Assembly (NCBI GenBank): GCA_018897535.1
Contig: JAHIKO010000042.1
Span: forward strand, 1-12,869
DNA from: Candidatus Dependentiae bacterium
Lineage (GTDB): Bacteria; Babelota; Babeliae; Babelales; UASB340
Direction of reading: 5' to 3'
Length of the DNA: 12,869 nt
Shown here: piece by piece, positions 1-7,088 of the stretch
Layout: every line of letters starts with the position of its first letter
How positions within the stretch are numbered: the stretch's first letter is position 1
Translations under genes and position numbers: made by a program
The notes under the pieces: model-generated
The model's database searches: none
The model's input: only the letters and a program-made list of their open reading frames with translations
Told to the model about the DNA's origin: nothing

Positions 1-355
1 TACCGGCGAAAAAAGCAGCCCAACGACCCAAAATTCCGGCTTTTGTACTGTGAGTATGAACTATCAAATCCGGATGATTTTTTCTATTTTTTTTGATTAA
101 TTTTATAAGTTTAAAAAATAAATAAATATCTTTAAAAATATTTTTCAAACCAACTTCACGCTTAAATTCAGGTAAAAGATAAACAGAATCCAAATTTTTA
201 ACTTCACTAACTAATGGACCATCTGCACCTGAAATCAATCCGGCAAAGCCTCCATTCTTTTTAACTCCATCTAAAAGAGATAAGCAAACCTTTTGCGCAC
301 CACCAAGTTCAAGCTTTGTTATAATAAACAAAACATTTACTTTTTTATCGTACAA
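1..355 (-). CDS. Glycosyltransferase, GT4-like, N-terminal part (gene continues past the left edge)
   Basis: Likely transfers a sugar from a nucleotide-sugar donor during surface glycan synthesis, on the cytoplasmic side of the membrane. About 118 codons are visible. The N-terminus reads VNVLFIITKLELGGAQK, the first beta strand and GGAQ loop typical of GT-B fold family 4 enzymes. Near the visible end lies LIVHTHSTKAGILGRWAA, the HTHSxKAGILGR motif seen in many GT4 proteins. The donor-binding C-terminal domain with the E-x7-E motif lies outside the window. There is no in-frame ATG between the upstream stop codon and the GGAQ motif, so a non-ATG start is needed. TTG at 355 is preceded by TGGA at about 7 bases and is preferred; TTG at 361 or 367 are alternatives. 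It starts about 15 bases after the barrel gene stop, so it is probably co-transcribed. Family assignment is firm; donor and acceptor are unknown. Confidence 0.82.
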   Translation of the reverse strand, partial: MYDKKVNVLFIITKLELGGAQKVCLSLLDGVKKNGGFAGLISGADGPLVSEVKNLDSVYLLPEFKREVGLKNIFKDIYLFFKLIKLIKKNRKNHPDLIVHTHSTKAGILGRWAAFFAG

Positions 356-369
356 TATCAAATCCAATC

Positions 370-1647
370 TTAAAAATTAAATCCAACTTGCCCACCAAAA
401 GTATATAAATCAATTACACGTTTTCCTGCTATTGGTAATTTTGCAAACAAGCTAATTTGAGGTTTTACTTTATAATTACTATCTTGCTTAAATAAATCGC
501 AATTTATTTGGAAAATAACATTTTGATAACTCCATTCTTGATATCTTTGAGCCGTGTTTATAATAGTATAATCAAAATTATTGGATTTAGCGGTCAAATC
601 ATCTGAGTCATGTCTAAAAAAATTGTATGCCAATTTTGCAGTAAAATAATTTGCAAAACGCTTTTGCATATATAAATTAAATTTCCAAATCATACCGGGA
701 CTTCTTGTTGCTTCACCTTTATGTAAAAGTAAAAAATCAGTTTGATTTGAATTAGTTTTTAATCTTCTAATTTTTGTATTATCAAGCGAAAAAAGCATTT
801 CAAATTCCAAACCGGCTCTAAATTCACGAATAAAGGTTAAATCTATTCCTGCTGCAAATGGAATTCCCCACGAGCCGTCATTACCAATTGGCATATCCAA
901 AATTTTATTTTCATCTGCCTGGTGGCCGGTAGGAATAGTAAGCCCCAACCTAAAATTAAGCCTTACATTTTTTAAATGTTCTTTTGCCTGTTTATAATCC
1001 ATGTACCACCATAATTGCGCTACCAAATCAGAAAGAACAAAATGTTCAAAGCCGGTCAAATCCAGACCATCACCTAAATTTTTTACATTATTAAAAATAT
1101 CGTCTGTTAAATGTTTATGCACATCTAAATCTGCAGACAAGACTTCTTTAGTTTGATCAGTCCACGATACATTGCTAAGTTTTGCATGCGTAAACGGTAC
1201 ATGAAAATATAGATCAAAATTTCCGGGTATTGTTTCTATAGGCAATTTATAACGAGTTTGAATATTTATATTTTCTTGAGAATATCGCCCGCCCAAATCA
1301 AAATGACCGCGAACACCATCATCTGTTGATGGATTATACGCCGGTATAAATAAATTTGCCAAATCATAAATATCGGAATCTTTTTCAGCGCCCATAAGCA
1401 TTGCTAGACTTGATTCTGTAGAATTATAAATTTTTAACAAATCACGTTTATGTTCATTTAAATCTCTGGATTTTGTAGAATCACCAACCTCAATATTAAA
1501 AGACTGTTGTAATTTTTTATCTTTACAATCAGGCAACCTCCAATTTATATCATATGGTGAATAGAAATTTGTTGGAGTTATCGTAAAAACAAAATTATTT
1601 ATACTTAATCCCAATAATATAAAAAATATAATATTTAAACGTTTCAT
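370..1647 (-). CDS. Predicted outer-membrane beta-barrel protein, function unknown
   Basis: 425 residues, ATG start with AAAGGT about 9 bases upstream. Residues 1-21 form a signal peptide (two basic residues, then a hydrophobic core) with no lipobox. Residues 22-120 are polar and probably periplasmic or a plug-like N-terminal part. From about 125 onward, alternating polar/hydrophobic segments recur, for example NVRLNFRLGLTIPTG (227-241), AAGIDLTF (265-272), RAGLEFEMLFSL (277-288), YFTAKLAYNFF (334-344), and a last strand ending VGFNF. A terminal aromatic residue after an amphipathic strand is the usual BAM recognition signal. The GLTIPTG segment recalls transporter-like barrel families, but I do not recognise a named family. 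It follows the 963-aa exported protein gene by only 33 bases with no terminator between, so the two are probably co-expressed. Outer-membrane location is inferred with good support; substrate or role cannot be stated. Confidence 0.8.
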   Translation of the reverse strand: MKRLNIIFFILLGLSINNFVFTITPTNFYSPYDINWRLPDCKDKKLQQSFNIEVGDSTKSRDLNEHKRDLLKIYNSTESSLAMLMGAEKDSDIYDLANLFIPAYNPSTDDGVRGHFDLGGRYSQENINIQTRYKLPIETIPGNFDLYFHVPFTHAKLSNVSWTDQTKEVLSADLDVHKHLTDDIFNNVKNLGDGLDLTGFEHFVLSDLVAQLWWYMDYKQAKEHLKNVRLNFRLGLTIPTGHQADENKILDMPIGNDGSWGIPFAAGIDLTFIREFRAGLEFEMLFSLDNTKIRRLKTNSNQTDFLLLHKGEATRSPGMIWKFNLYMQKRFANYFTAKLAYNFFRHDSDDLTAKSNNFDYTIINTAQRYQEWSYQNVIFQINCDLFKQDSNYKVKPQISLFAKLPIAGKRVIDLYTFGGQVGFNF

Positions 1648-1680
1648 TATAATTTTACCTTTATTTTACAAGGAAGTTTT

Positions 1681-4572
1681 TTATTCACTAACTCTAATAC
1701 CCCAATCTCCGGGAACAATCCAAGCACCGGATGCCGTATTTAAAACCATTGCACCTGCATTATAAGCAGTACTTTCCAAATTCAAATTAATAGCAGTTTC
1801 AAATGAACGAACATTTCTTTGATTCGCTTGCATTCTAATCATTTTTAAATATTCAGTATTCCCCAAATGTTTAGGCATTGTTGTAAATCCCATAGCACCG
1901 TCAGTAATAAAATTAGTTCTCAATTCACCTTCTGAATAAAAATAATCGGTTCCGGAATTTTCATTTATAGCTGTTACGACACCATCTTTTACATCAAATC
2001 TGTAAATTGTCGCCAAATTTAAAGAAAGATCTGCCGAAAGTGCATATAAGTTACCATTGGTTGTATATCCACCCTTTTGAATATCAATAAAATTTAAATA
2101 CGAAACAGGTGTAGAAAATAAAGAACCGGAATTCAATGAAACTTTTGTCCATACTGGAGTTTTATTTTCATCAGTATCATTTATAGCATTTGAATAAAAT
2201 AAACCCTGAGTTGTTGCAACTAACAATCTTGTATCATTAACTTCACGCTTAAAACTAATCATATCAAGCAAATATCCAGGTGGAGGAGTAAGAGTCTTTT
2301 CATCCAAAGCGCTATTTGCAACATATTTAAATTTTTCTTTATCCGTCACAAATCTATAAATATTATCAAGAGTCATAACATAAAAATATGTACCGTTTGA
2401 ATCACCTGCAACTTTTCTAACCTGCGAAAAATTACCGATTTCTTTAAAATCCCATGATGCCACTGCAGCCAAATCAACCGCCGCAGATCCAACTTGCCCA
2501 TCCCACCCTGAACCATCAATATTTCTAAGTACAGTTAAGCCATTAAATCCGCCAACAAATAACCAACCCTTTTTATCTTCTTGAGATCTTGAAACATCTG
2601 CACAACAAATAGGTCCCAAATTATTAAGTGCAGAATCCTGAAGAACATAAACATTCGTATCTTTTACAAATTGATCTTGTGTTGGAGTAAAAGCACCACC
2701 GGCTATTGCAGCTCCTGTTTTTATTAATACAACTTTTTTATAACCAAGTGCAACCATAAAAGAAATCTTATCAGCAGCAGCTGTTCGTGCAATACTTTTA
2801 GTATTTTCATCAAAATTAAATATCTGGTGTACTCCGGCATTTGTTTGCAAAAATTCATCATTTAATAATTTCACCAAACCATTTCCCATAAGGCCTGAAT
2901 TAGCGGAACCTTTACCCCATTGAGTAACTTTTACCGTATTTTTATCACCGGATCCATCTTGTGTTAAATACCAAAAATTGGCATTCATTATATCAAAACC
3001 AGATCCATAAACTTTATCTATATTTCCGATTACTCTCTGCCATGGAGTCCAAGCTCTTATATAACCGTTTAAATCAAATATTGGATTACTTCTAAAAATT
3101 CCTGATTCATGATTAACTGCAGACCTATCGGAAGCCACGCAAACATAAACAGCGTCATTTACTATAAATAAATCTGTAACCGTATCTGTTGTTTGAATTG
3201 GCAAATCACCTGCGCCAACGGTTGAAATTACTGCATCGGCACCTAAACTCAACGTCATTCCGGCATTATTTTGAACAATTAAATCTTTATTGTTTTTGTC
3301 AGCAATTTTACCAATATTTTGGGCATCAACAACAGTTCCATCACTTTTTTTAGATCCAAGAATTGGCAAAGCATAAATTTTATTTTTTATTTGAGAAACA
3401 TCCGAAGATATTGAACTATTAACAATTAAATAATTTTTATTGGTACTTGTAACCATAGTTTTTAATTTGTATGTATCTGCATGAACAGCTGTTACAACAG
3501 TACTGCTGTAAAATCCGAAAATATTATTTGTTAAATCTGCGTTAAATAAATTTTTGTCCAAAGTCACGGCCGGCTCAATAGTTAATTTATTACTGTCAAA
3601 ACGCCCAACCAATATTGAAACATCGCCTCCGGCAAGTGCATCATTGGCACGTTTTGCTCCAACAAGTCCAATAAATAATCTTTGTAAATTTGAATCAAAA
3701 TACATATCACCAAAACTAACAGTGTTTCCGGCAGCTTGTTCAATTGCAAGAAGATCATCTGCCGTTAATTTCAATTGAACGGCTTTATTGCCATCCGTTC
3801 CATCTTGAGCATTAACAGGTTGCAATTTACTATCTTTTTGTATCAATACCGCAAAGCCCCCATCGCCTGAGCCAAAATTAGCTGCATTTTGTTTTACAGC
3901 AGCAACTATTTTATCCGATGTTGCAGCAAGGCCAACTACACCGGCTGTAGAATTTCCCGCAGCATCGTTTATCTGGTCGGTATTTGTTTTTACAGAACTT
4001 CCATCTGCAATATTATCTATTAAACAAACAAGTTTTTGTGCATCAAAATTTGTACCATCAACTAAAGTTGAATCTTGTAGAGTAACAACCGGATTACGTG
4101 ATTGCAAAGTTAAAAGATCCACTCTTTTGTCATAAACAGGATTTGTCTTTTTTGCTAAAGCATCATTTTCTTTTATTCCGTTTAGATATGCAGTACTTGC
4201 AGCCAAAGGTATAAAACTTAAACTATTTGTATCGGGAGTAGAACCTCTAATAAGTTTTACTCGAACAATGGCCGAAGATGACGGTGATGCAGAATCCGCT
4301 CCCAAATAAAAATAATCCGCTCCGACAAAAGCAGTTTTTGCATAATTAACATCATCATCTATTTTTGCCAAATATCTGGTTATCTTTCCGTCTTCGTCAG
4401 TTTTTTCCAAAGACAGTAAAGCTCTATATTCTTTAAATTCTTTAGGTAACTCTATCTTATCTTTTTCTTGATCGGTTATGGTAAACCTATTTATAACTAA
4501 ATCTAAAGAAGCAAAAATCTGACATGAAAAAATCGTGCTGAGAATCATAATAAATATATTACGCAACTTCAC
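1681..4572 (-). CDS. Large exported protein with beta-propeller-like strand repeats, function unknown
   Basis: 963 residues with a GTG start, supported by AAGGA six bases upstream. Residues 1-21 are a signal peptide with likely cleavage after IFA. Cys17 in IFSC is a poor lipobox, so lipoprotein status is possible but less likely. The body is rich in Ala, Asp, Asn, Thr and Ser. It has many short beta segments of the type 'variable turn, hydrophobic strand, G-L/I-aromatic': LFIGLV (299-304), AVYVCVAS (474-481), GWLFVGGFNGLTVLRN (669-684), TYFYVMTLDNIYRF (728-741), TRLLVATTQGLFYS (781-794) and NLYALSADLSLNLATIYRF (841-859). This pattern fits beta-propeller or ligand/YWTD-like folds, but no blade consensus is strict enough to name a family. 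A motif AWTPWQRVIG lies at 507-516. Four cysteines remain after the signal peptide, including an adjacent pair (656-657). It has a candidate promoter of its own just beyond the murJ stop. It likely acts in the periplasm or at the surface together with the barrel protein downstream. No function is assigned. Confidence 0.85.
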   Translation of the reverse strand: MKLRNIFIMILSTIFSCQIFASLDLVINRFTITDQEKDKIELPKEFKEYRALLSLEKTDEDGKITRYLAKIDDDVNYAKTAFVGADYFYLGADSASPSSSAIVRVKLIRGSTPDTNSLSFIPLAASTAYLNGIKENDALAKKTNPVYDKRVDLLTLQSRNPVVTLQDSTLVDGTNFDAQKLVCLIDNIADGSSVKTNTDQINDAAGNSTAGVVGLAATSDKIVAAVKQNAANFGSGDGGFAVLIQKDSKLQPVNAQDGTDGNKAVQLKLTADDLLAIEQAAGNTVSFGDMYFDSNLQRLFIGLVGAKRANDALAGGDVSILVGRFDSNKLTIEPAVTLDKNLFNADLTNNIFGFYSSTVVTAVHADTYKLKTMVTSTNKNYLIVNSSISSDVSQIKNKIYALPILGSKKSDGTVVDAQNIGKIADKNNKDLIVQNNAGMTLSLGADAVISTVGAGDLPIQTTDTVTDLFIVNDAVYVCVASDRSAVNHESGIFRSNPIFDLNGYIRAWTPWQRVIGNIDKVYGSGFDIMNANFWYLTQDGSGDKNTVKVTQWGKGSANSGLMGNGLVKLLNDEFLQTNAGVHQIFNFDENTKSIARTAAADKISFMVALGYKKVVLIKTGAAIAGGAFTPTQDQFVKDTNVYVLQDSALNNLGPICCADVSRSQEDKKGWLFVGGFNGLTVLRNIDGSGWDGQVGSAAVDLAAVASWDFKEIGNFSQVRKVAGDSNGTYFYVMTLDNIYRFVTDKEKFKYVANSALDEKTLTPPPGYLLDMISFKREVNDTRLLVATTQGLFYSNAINDTDENKTPVWTKVSLNSGSLFSTPVSYLNFIDIQKGGYTTNGNLYALSADLSLNLATIYRFDVKDGVVTAINENSGTDYFYSEGELRTNFITDGAMGFTTMPKHLGNTEYLKMIRMQANQRNVRSFETAINLNLESTAYNAGAMVLNTASGAWIVPGDWGIRVSE

Positions 4573-4578
4573 AGTTAA

Positions 4579-4583
4579 TCCTT
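4579..4583 (-). promoter_or_regulatory. Ribosome binding site supporting the GTG start of the 963-aa gene
   Basis: AAGGA (within AAAGGAT) on the minus strand, six bases before the GTG at 4570-4572. The next in-frame ATG (codon 9) lies inside the signal-peptide core and would remove the basic N-terminus, so GTG is the sensible start. Confidence 0.75.
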
Positions 4584-4621
4584 TTTTTTAAATTTTATAC
4601 AAATCAATTTATTAAAAAGAT

Positions 4622-4650
4622 ATAGTAATATAACTTTTTGTTTAGCTCAA
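4622..4650 (-). promoter_or_regulatory. Candidate sigma-70 promoter for the 963-aa gene and downstream genes
   Basis: On the minus strand TTGAGC (4650-4645) is followed after 17 bases by TACTAT (4627-4622), a reasonable -35/-10 pair. The expected start near 4615 would give a leader of about 45 bases before the GTG. It sits in the 92-base gap just after the murJ stop, so the exported protein, barrel and glycosyltransferase could be driven separately from lolD-murJ. In such AT-rich DNA chance matches are common. Confidence 0.4.
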
Positions 4651-4664
4651 TTTAAAATAAAAAA

Positions 4665-6227
4665 TTACTTAGATAAATAGTAAATTTTTATTCCAAATAA
4701 TTTTTTAGTTTTATAAAGTATTACAAATGCGGCTAATGCTATGGACATTGTAATTATCCAAAACCCCTGTCCATTTCTAAAAAAATCATAATAATTTGTA
4801 TTTTTTAATAAATAAAAAAATGTTTTATATAAAATCGAACTGAATATAAATATCGCAGAAATTTGCAAAATATATTTAGCTAAAAAATTAAAATAATTGG
4901 CGAAATAAAATTTAAATCTATATTTTCTATATAAAAAATAAAAATAAAATAAAGTTAAAGATATACCGGAAATCGTTGTAGATGCCGCAATACCAAATAC
5001 ACCAAAATAAATCATGCCAACAATATTTAATCCAAAGTTGATAAAAGTTGCAACCACAAGCGCAATTGTTGGACTAACAGTATCATGCATAGCATAAAAA
5101 ACATTAACCAATATTTTATTTAGTGCATAAAAAACTATTCCTATTGAATAAAGTATAAGCAACCATTTTGCTATTAAGGCATTTTCTAAAGATGTAACAT
5201 TGCCAAACATTAAAATTGTAAAAATTTCTTCAGATACGAATATTAAAAAAATTGTTGCAGGTAACAAAAGCCAAGTAATAATTTTTGTTGTCTCTAAAAT
5301 ATGAAAATTTAATCTTTTTGGCGCATAAGAAGCACATCTTGAAAAATGTGGCAACAAAATTGTTGCAAAACTAACTGCAAAAATTCCAATCGGCATATTC
5401 ATAAATCTTCCTGCATAATGAAGCATAGAAAGACTTCCTGCATTTAAAAACGATGCAATTGCCGTATCGATAAAAAGATTAATTTCTATAATACTTACAC
5501 CTAAAAGACTTGGAATAAATTTGGACAGCACCGATTTTAAAGCCGCATAAGATTTATCAGTTGGGACACTAAATTTAAAATTATATTTAAAATAAACATA
5601 TAAGTGCATTAAAAAAACTATAAGAGATGATAACAAAACACCAAAACATACGGTTGATACAGAAAATTTAAAATATAATGCACCAAATAAAAATGCTATA
5701 AATATAATATTATTAACTACAGGACCAAACGCCGGAATAAATACATGATTAACGGAATTTAAAGCTCCGGCAAGTAATGCACTTCCTGAAAAGAAAAAAA
5801 TCATAGGAAATAAAATTCTTAAAAACGGTATTGCATACTTAAGTTGCTCTTGTGAAAAACCCGGTGCAGCAAAATATAATACTTGTCTTGGATAAATTGC
5901 AACAAGCGCAACCATTATAAGTACAATTCCCTCAAAAAATAAAAAGCTTAATGTCATTAAACCATTGGCTTGCTTTTCATCTTTTTCTCTAACTTTTCGC
6001 ACAAAAACCGGAACAAATGCTGCAGAAAGAGATCCTTCAGCAAAAATTCGTCTTAAAAAACTTGGAATTTTTAATGCAGTTAAAAACGCATCTGAAATCG
6101 CACCAACACCTAAAATACGAGCAACTAACATTTCTCGAATAATTCCAAAAATTCGACTAAAAAAAGTTAATGTTCCAAACTGTGCAGTTTTTTTCAAAAT
6201 AGCTTTTTTTGTTAAATTAAAACTCAT
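4665..6227 (-). CDS. murJ: Lipid II flippase MurJ (MviN family)
   Basis: 520 residues, the usual size for MurJ/MviN, an inner-membrane protein with about 14 helices that moves lipid-linked peptidoglycan precursor to the periplasmic face. The N-terminal signature is well kept: SRIFGIIRE (24-32), DAF (46-48), KIPSFLRRIFAEG (53-65) and AAFVPVF (69-75). Arg25, Arg31, Asp46 and Arg59 align with E. coli Arg18, Arg24, Asp39 and Arg52, residues reported as important. Arg274 in HYAGRFMNMP aligns with E. coli Arg270. The residue three further on is Asn, where E. coli has Glu273. Hydrophobic segments run to the C-terminus, and the last helix is followed by a short basic tail. The start ATG overlaps the lolD stop as ATGA, indicating translational coupling. 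MurJ implies peptidoglycan synthesis in this organism. Confidence 0.96.
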   Translation of the reverse strand: MSFNLTKKAILKKTAQFGTLTFFSRIFGIIREMLVARILGVGAISDAFLTALKIPSFLRRIFAEGSLSAAFVPVFVRKVREKDEKQANGLMTLSFLFFEGIVLIMVALVAIYPRQVLYFAAPGFSQEQLKYAIPFLRILFPMIFFFSGSALLAGALNSVNHVFIPAFGPVVNNIIFIAFLFGALYFKFSVSTVCFGVLLSSLIVFLMHLYVYFKYNFKFSVPTDKSYAALKSVLSKFIPSLLGVSIIEINLFIDTAIASFLNAGSLSMLHYAGRFMNMPIGIFAVSFATILLPHFSRCASYAPKRLNFHILETTKIITWLLLPATIFLIFVSEEIFTILMFGNVTSLENALIAKWLLILYSIGIVFYALNKILVNVFYAMHDTVSPTIALVVATFINFGLNIVGMIYFGVFGIAASTTISGISLTLFYFYFLYRKYRFKFYFANYFNFLAKYILQISAIFIFSSILYKTFFYLLKNTNYYDFFRNGQGFWIITMSIALAAFVILYKTKKLFGIKIYYLSK

Positions 6228-6898
6228 TGTAATATTCCATCTTTCAATGTTAAAATTTTATCCATTCTTTCATAAACAGCTTTATCATGGGAACAAATAA
6301 TTAATCCCATTCCAAATTCTTTTCGGCACAAAAGTAAAAGATCGGTAATAATTTGAGCATTTTTCGCGTCCAAGTCACCGGTTGGCTCATCAGCAAGCAA
6401 AAATTTCGGTTCATTAAAAATAGCTCTTAAAATAGAAACTCTTTGCAGCTGACCACCGGAAAGTTGCGTTGGGTAACTATCAAATTTATCCTCAAGCCCA
6501 ACTTTATTTAACAAGAATTCTGCTTTTTGTACAGATTCTTTTTTTGTTTTACCTGCAATTAATCCAGGTAAAATTATATTTTCAATTACAGAAAGCTCTT
6601 TTATTAGATAGTGAAATTGAAAAACAAAACCAAAATTACTATTTAAAAAAAGCTCTTTTTGTTTCTGGTTAAGCTCAAAAATATTTTTTTGTCCCCAAAA
6701 AATTTGACCTTTAGTAGGCAAATCAAGTCCGCCTAATATATGTATCAGCGTTGATTTTCCACTACCTGAAGCACCGGTTATTGCATAGGTGTTTCCTGTT
6801 TGAAATTCAAAATTTATTCCATTCAATACATTTAATTCTTTTTCTCCTGACCAAAAACTTTTAAATATATTTTTAACCTGCAAATTTAAATTTTCCAC
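6224..6898 (-). CDS. lolD: ABC transporter ATPase, LolD-type (lipoprotein release)
   Basis: 224 residues, a single ABC ATPase domain of LolD size. The ordered motifs are: Walker A GASGSGKST (42-50), Q-loop FVFQFHYL (91-98), signature LSGGQ (146-150), Walker B LLADEP with Asp170 and Glu171, D-loop GDLD (174-177), and switch His204. The QFHYL stretch after the Q-loop resembles the QFHHL typical of LolD more than MacB or FtsE. LolD powers the LolCE complex, which extracts lipoproteins from the inner membrane toward LolA. No lolC or lolE gene is adjacent: the next gene is murJ, overlapping by four bases, and upstream is the divergent lon gene. The membrane partner must lie elsewhere, or this is a related MacB/FtsE-like ATPase. 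The start is GTG with a strong ribosome site; no ATG lies near it. Confidence 0.88.
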   Translation of the reverse strand: MENLNLQVKNIFKSFWSGEKELNVLNGINFEFQTGNTYAITGASGSGKSTLIHILGGLDLPTKGQIFWGQKNIFELNQKQKELFLNSNFGFVFQFHYLIKELSVIENIILPGLIAGKTKKESVQKAEFLLNKVGLEDKFDSYPTQLSGGQLQRVSILRAIFNEPKFLLADEPTGDLDAKNAQIITDLLLLCRKEFGMGLIICSHDKAVYERMDKILTLKDGILQ

Positions 6899-6904
6899 AA
6901 GTAT

Positions 6905-6910
6905 TCCTCT
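6905..6910 (-). promoter_or_regulatory. Ribosome binding site deciding the GTG start of lolD
   Basis: AGAGGA on the minus strand, six bases before GTG at 6896-6898. This is the best Shine-Dalgarno match of the minus-strand block and fixes the non-ATG start. Confidence 0.8.
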
Positions 6911-6985
6911 CGATTTATGTCCTAATTCTAAACAAATTATAAAAGATCAAAAACATTACGAACCTCGATTTTAAAAACTAAATTC

Positions 6986-7014
6986 GGTTAATATCAATAT
7001 TATTGAATTATACC
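6986..7014. promoter_or_regulatory. Imperfect palindrome in the lolD/lon divergent control region
   Basis: A 29-base imperfect inverted repeat centred on 7000. The inner arms TCAATA and TATTGA (6994-6999 and 7001-7006) pair perfectly around one base, and the outer ends GGT and ACC also pair. Ten of fourteen positions are symmetric. It covers the lon -35 and the candidate lolD -10, so it is well placed to be an operator. AT-rich DNA gives weak palindromes by chance. Confidence 0.3.
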
Positions 7015-7032
7015 AAAATTTTTTTTTATAAT
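7003..7032 (+). promoter_or_regulatory. Sigma-70 type promoter of lon
   Basis: TTGAAT (7003-7008) and TATAAT (7027-7032) are separated by 18 bases. Transcription would begin near 7039, leaving a leader of about 50 bases. No CIRCE element or recognisable sigma-32 box is seen. Confidence 0.6.
7008..7016 (-). promoter_or_regulatory. Candidate extended -10 promoter for lolD-murJ
   Basis: The minus strand reads TGGTATAAT (7016-7008), an extended -10 element with a perfect TATAAT. The -35 region 17 bases upstream (ATGCAT) is poor, as is common with extended -10 promoters. Transcription would start near 7001, giving a leader of about 100 bases before the lolD GTG. A second perfect TATAAT on this strand at 6941-6936 lacks a good -35 but is an alternative. 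The element overlaps the -35 of the lon promoter. Confidence 0.4.
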
Positions 7033-7075
7033 GCATTTGTAAACACAGGGGAAGTTTAGGGGAAAAAAAATTGGT

Positions 7076-7083
7076 GGGAGGGG
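7076..7083 (+). promoter_or_regulatory. Ribosome binding site deciding the lon start
   Basis: GGGAGGGG with core GGAGG at 7077-7081, seven bases before ATG 7089. In-frame TTG 7071 and GTG 7074 lie at or before this site and would translate the Shine-Dalgarno itself, so they are rejected as starts. Confidence 0.85.
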
Positions 7084-7088
7084 CACAA

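Noticed and set aside
4519..4524. Possible lipobox (IFSC) in the 963-aa protein
   Set aside because: Phe at position -2 is unusual for a lipobox, and a normal signal peptidase site (IFA then SLD) follows four residues later. Kept only as an alternative.
5965..6300. Plus-strand frame of 111 codons across the murJ/lolD junction
   Set aside because: It is antisense to the conserved MurJ N-terminal motifs and the product is a basic, low-complexity sequence.
7071..7076. Upstream TTG/GTG starts for lon
   Set aside because: Using them would place the strong ribosome binding site inside the coding region and leave no site upstream.
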